Positions 61,833-64,000 of a DNA stretch of 64,000 bases are shown here, one piece after another. Source of the stretch: Tridacna crocea. Lineage: Eukaryota; Mollusca; Bivalvia; Cardiida; Cardiidae. Below the pieces are notes generated by a model, which saw nothing but the letters and a program-made list of their open reading frames with translations, was not told the DNA's origin and searched no databases. The translations under genes were made by a program, and so were the position numbers. Where the stretch lies: positions 28,989,462-29,053,461 of the forward strand of contig OX031062.1 of the NCBI GenBank assembly GCA_943736015.1, in the 5' to 3' direction. Numbering within the stretch: the stretch's first letter is position 1; every line of letters begins with the position of its first letter.

Positions 61833-62076
61833 GCAACACGCGAAAAGGGACATTTGTCTAAAGTGTCGTCTCAGATCAGCCTGTGCACTCCGCACAGGCT
61901 AATCCGAGACAGCACTTTATGTCAACATTATATTTTGCCCTAGAGTACACTTTCATGAAATAGAAAATCAGCCACGATCGGGAAGTGTCATCTCGGATCA
62001 GCCTGCGCTGACTGCGCAGGCTGATCCGCGAAGACACTTTACTCAAATGTCCGAATGCCCCTTTTTCGTGTGTTGC
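61833..62076. repeat. GCAACACGCG inverted-repeat element
   Basis: GCAACACGCGAAAAGGGACA to CCCCTTTTTCGTGTGTTGC, with hairpins CAGCCTGTGCACTCCGCACA-GGCT and CAGCCTGCGCTGACTGCGCA-GGCTG. A truncated copy lies at 62164-62236. Confidence 0.82.
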
Positions 62077-62163
62077 CAAAGGGGTTTTAACGCATCTCCA
62101 AGATCGATTATACCAATCAACTTATTCCATAATTAGGGATCGATAGAATAATTCAATTTGGCC

Positions 62164-62236
62164 TGCAAGACGCGGAAAGTGATATTCGAATATTTGCTAA
62201 AAGAATCGTCTCGGATCAGCCTGAGCAGTCCGCGAT
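62164..62236. repeat. GCAACACGCG element, left part
   Basis: CTGCAAGACGCGGAAAGTG, AATCGTCTCGGATCAGCCTG and a break after AGCAGTCCGCG. Confidence 0.6.
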
Positions 62237-64000
62237 AATTTCATAAAAAAAAGTATGGTCAGATAGCCCTTAACGTCTTCTGCCTTAAAGTGTGAGATTT
62301 TCTACCGGTCGTAAACTGTCCGTCTCTTTTATGTCGGGGTGTAGAGGTTATATGAGGTGTCTGTATTGTTCATTGATAGTCTATGTACTTGACAGACAGG
62401 AATTTGTCAATGATTAGTAATAATTTCCCTTTACCCTCACCCTTTTTTTTTTTGCTGCTGAAATTCAATGGCCTCTGGAGAAAGAAAAATAATATCAGTA
62501 TGTAAAATTTGAGTGAAAGAAATATTTTTTCCATTTGTAACAATGTTTGTAATTCCAATTTGAAAGAAGGGCAAAAAATGGGGATAATAGGAGTAAAGAC
62601 TAAATCAAGTTGTTGTTTTTTTCAACTGTCAAACTCTGCTAATAGTTGTCTAAGACTGATGCTTAATAGTTCAGAACAAACTTGTACGTAATGGAGAAAT
62701 ATCGAAGCATCCAAGAAAACCTTGTTGAACGGGGAAACTCATCAGTAGTGTGCGAATTCTCCATTTGTCACGATGTTATCAAAAGGATTCCATCGTCTAC
62801 CGGTATAACTTGACATGCATCAGATTGTGTTTAGGTGAAAGACGGGCTAAATCCTTAGCAGCCCAAGAAGAAATAACATGTCCTTTACCGAGTTCTGAAC
62901 AAATCGACATCAAGCGAAGACCTTTAGGTGATACTTTGTAATTAATATAGGGACGATGTATATCAAAAATCAGAATTCTGTAAAAATTTAGAAATTCATT
63001 CTGATTTTGATCCTCCTGATAACAGAAACTTATATTTACCTTGCCTTTGGCTTTGTTTACAAAGGGTTGATGTTGACAGGTATATTGATGGGCGTGTACA
63101 CCACGGCAGTAAAATACTGGTATAACTGTTTTAACAAGGAGAGAAGGACAAAACCCTTTTTATAACTGGCATCTGCATCATGTGGGATTGGCAAGACTGG
63201 TCTTCCAAACAAGTTAGCTGAAAATACGTGTATAATACCCATTTTGTCCTGGTAAACCTACGGAAAGCAGGCCTTAGATAACGTGTGTAGCGTAGGCCGG
63301 AGATCAGCCTCAGTTCAATACTGCTGTACTATTTATCAAAAGCTTATTTAAAAATAATTGTTTTTGGTGTTACTCTGTGTTAGCAATGTACATCCTGATG
63401 ACGCTCATCGTTGCAAGCGATTAAATGGGTGACCTTAAGGTAAGACCTGTGTAATGCTTTTCCGGTGAACATGGGGCAAAAATTCTATTTGGTTGATAAA
63501 TAAAGATAAATAAGGATTTATATAGAATAATATTTTTGCACATTTCTAACGGATCAGATATTCCGTTTATGTCTATCTTGAAATTATTTGTTGATACTTT
63601 TGTTAGTTTTCTTAAAAGGGAGGTAATTGTTATTTTTTTTTTTAAATTGAGAATATAGTGGTTTTAGATTTATAAATGATAATTCAAAGAAGGAAAAAAT
63701 GGAAACAATGAATCGGTAAAAGTAGTTCAATAATACTCATTTTTGATTATAGCTAATTTTGCAGGATGAAATTTTAGTGGAAATAGCTGTTTTCCATTAC
63801 AGAAGTCTTACCTTAATAAGTTGCATTTCCAATTTGACGACACCGGTGACGCAGAACCACGGTGGGTACACGTACACCGGATATAGCCGTCAAATTGAGT
63901 AAGAATAACTGTGTCGTCGACAGTTGCAAAGATAGAATTGCATTGCTATGTGGTTTTTAATACATACATGTACATACTATGTACAGCGATAAGCGCAAAT
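62237..64000. other. Unassigned 3' flank
   Basis: AT-rich with poly-T runs and only short open frames. Near 63826-63895 there is a weak inverted pair (CCAATTTGACGACACCGG / CCGGATATAGCCGTCAAATT). No gene or classified repeat is supported. Confidence 0.4.

Overview
The window is intron-rich, AT-rich animal nuclear DNA, most likely from a bivalve or other mollusc. This is inferred from GT-AG split exons of a vertebrate-like ABC transporter and from repeat types I associate with bivalve genomes. There is no bacterial gene organisation.

One protein-coding gene is well supported: the 3' part of an ABCA3-like full ABC transporter on the + strand, 3930-41256, in 15 exons. All junctions keep frame and encode about 1,292 residues. 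They cover the end of the first extracellular/TMD1 region, NBD1 (Walker A, Q-loop, LSGGQ, Walker B, H-loop), an acidic linker, TMD2 and NBD2, ending at a TAA stop. The first ~480 residues expected for the family, including most of TMD1, must lie upstream of position 1. Positions 1-3929 are the 3' end of an intron.

The introns and the region 3' of the gene are packed with mobile DNA. The dominant component is one family of ~230-bp TTAA-flanked MITEs, probably piggyBac-like, with ends TTAACYCTTTACCA and a 65-67-nt near-perfect palindrome in the centre. I count roughly 70 copies or fragments. Many neighbours share a single TTAA, and several sit within 10-25 bp of ABCA3 splice sites. Other repeats are: a GTATTCACC fold-back family; two Mutator-like elements and one possible further member with 8-9-bp target duplications; a hAT-like element with an 8-bp duplication nested in another fold-back element; two deleted mariner-like elements; a tRNA(Thr)-derived SINE with a clean 9-bp duplication; several short hairpin families; and a (CCGT)n-bearing element nested inside a MITE.

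An unusual intronic minisatellite (15485-16290) reiterates the splice acceptor and first codons of the next ABCA3 exon about 16 times.

From 41.3 kb onward the DNA looks intergenic. It holds a palindromic GGTCA/TGACC array (47575-47776), a three-copy ~500-bp tandem repeat split by the SINE (49846-51480), and a compact LTR retrotransposon on the minus strand (54699-58866). That element has 4-bp target duplications, a Gag with an N-terminal helix-hairpin-helix domain, a zinc knuckle in a shifted frame, and no recognisable pol. A possible first exon (53796-53843) is the only other hint of a cellular gene. The last ~2 kb shows little I can interpret.
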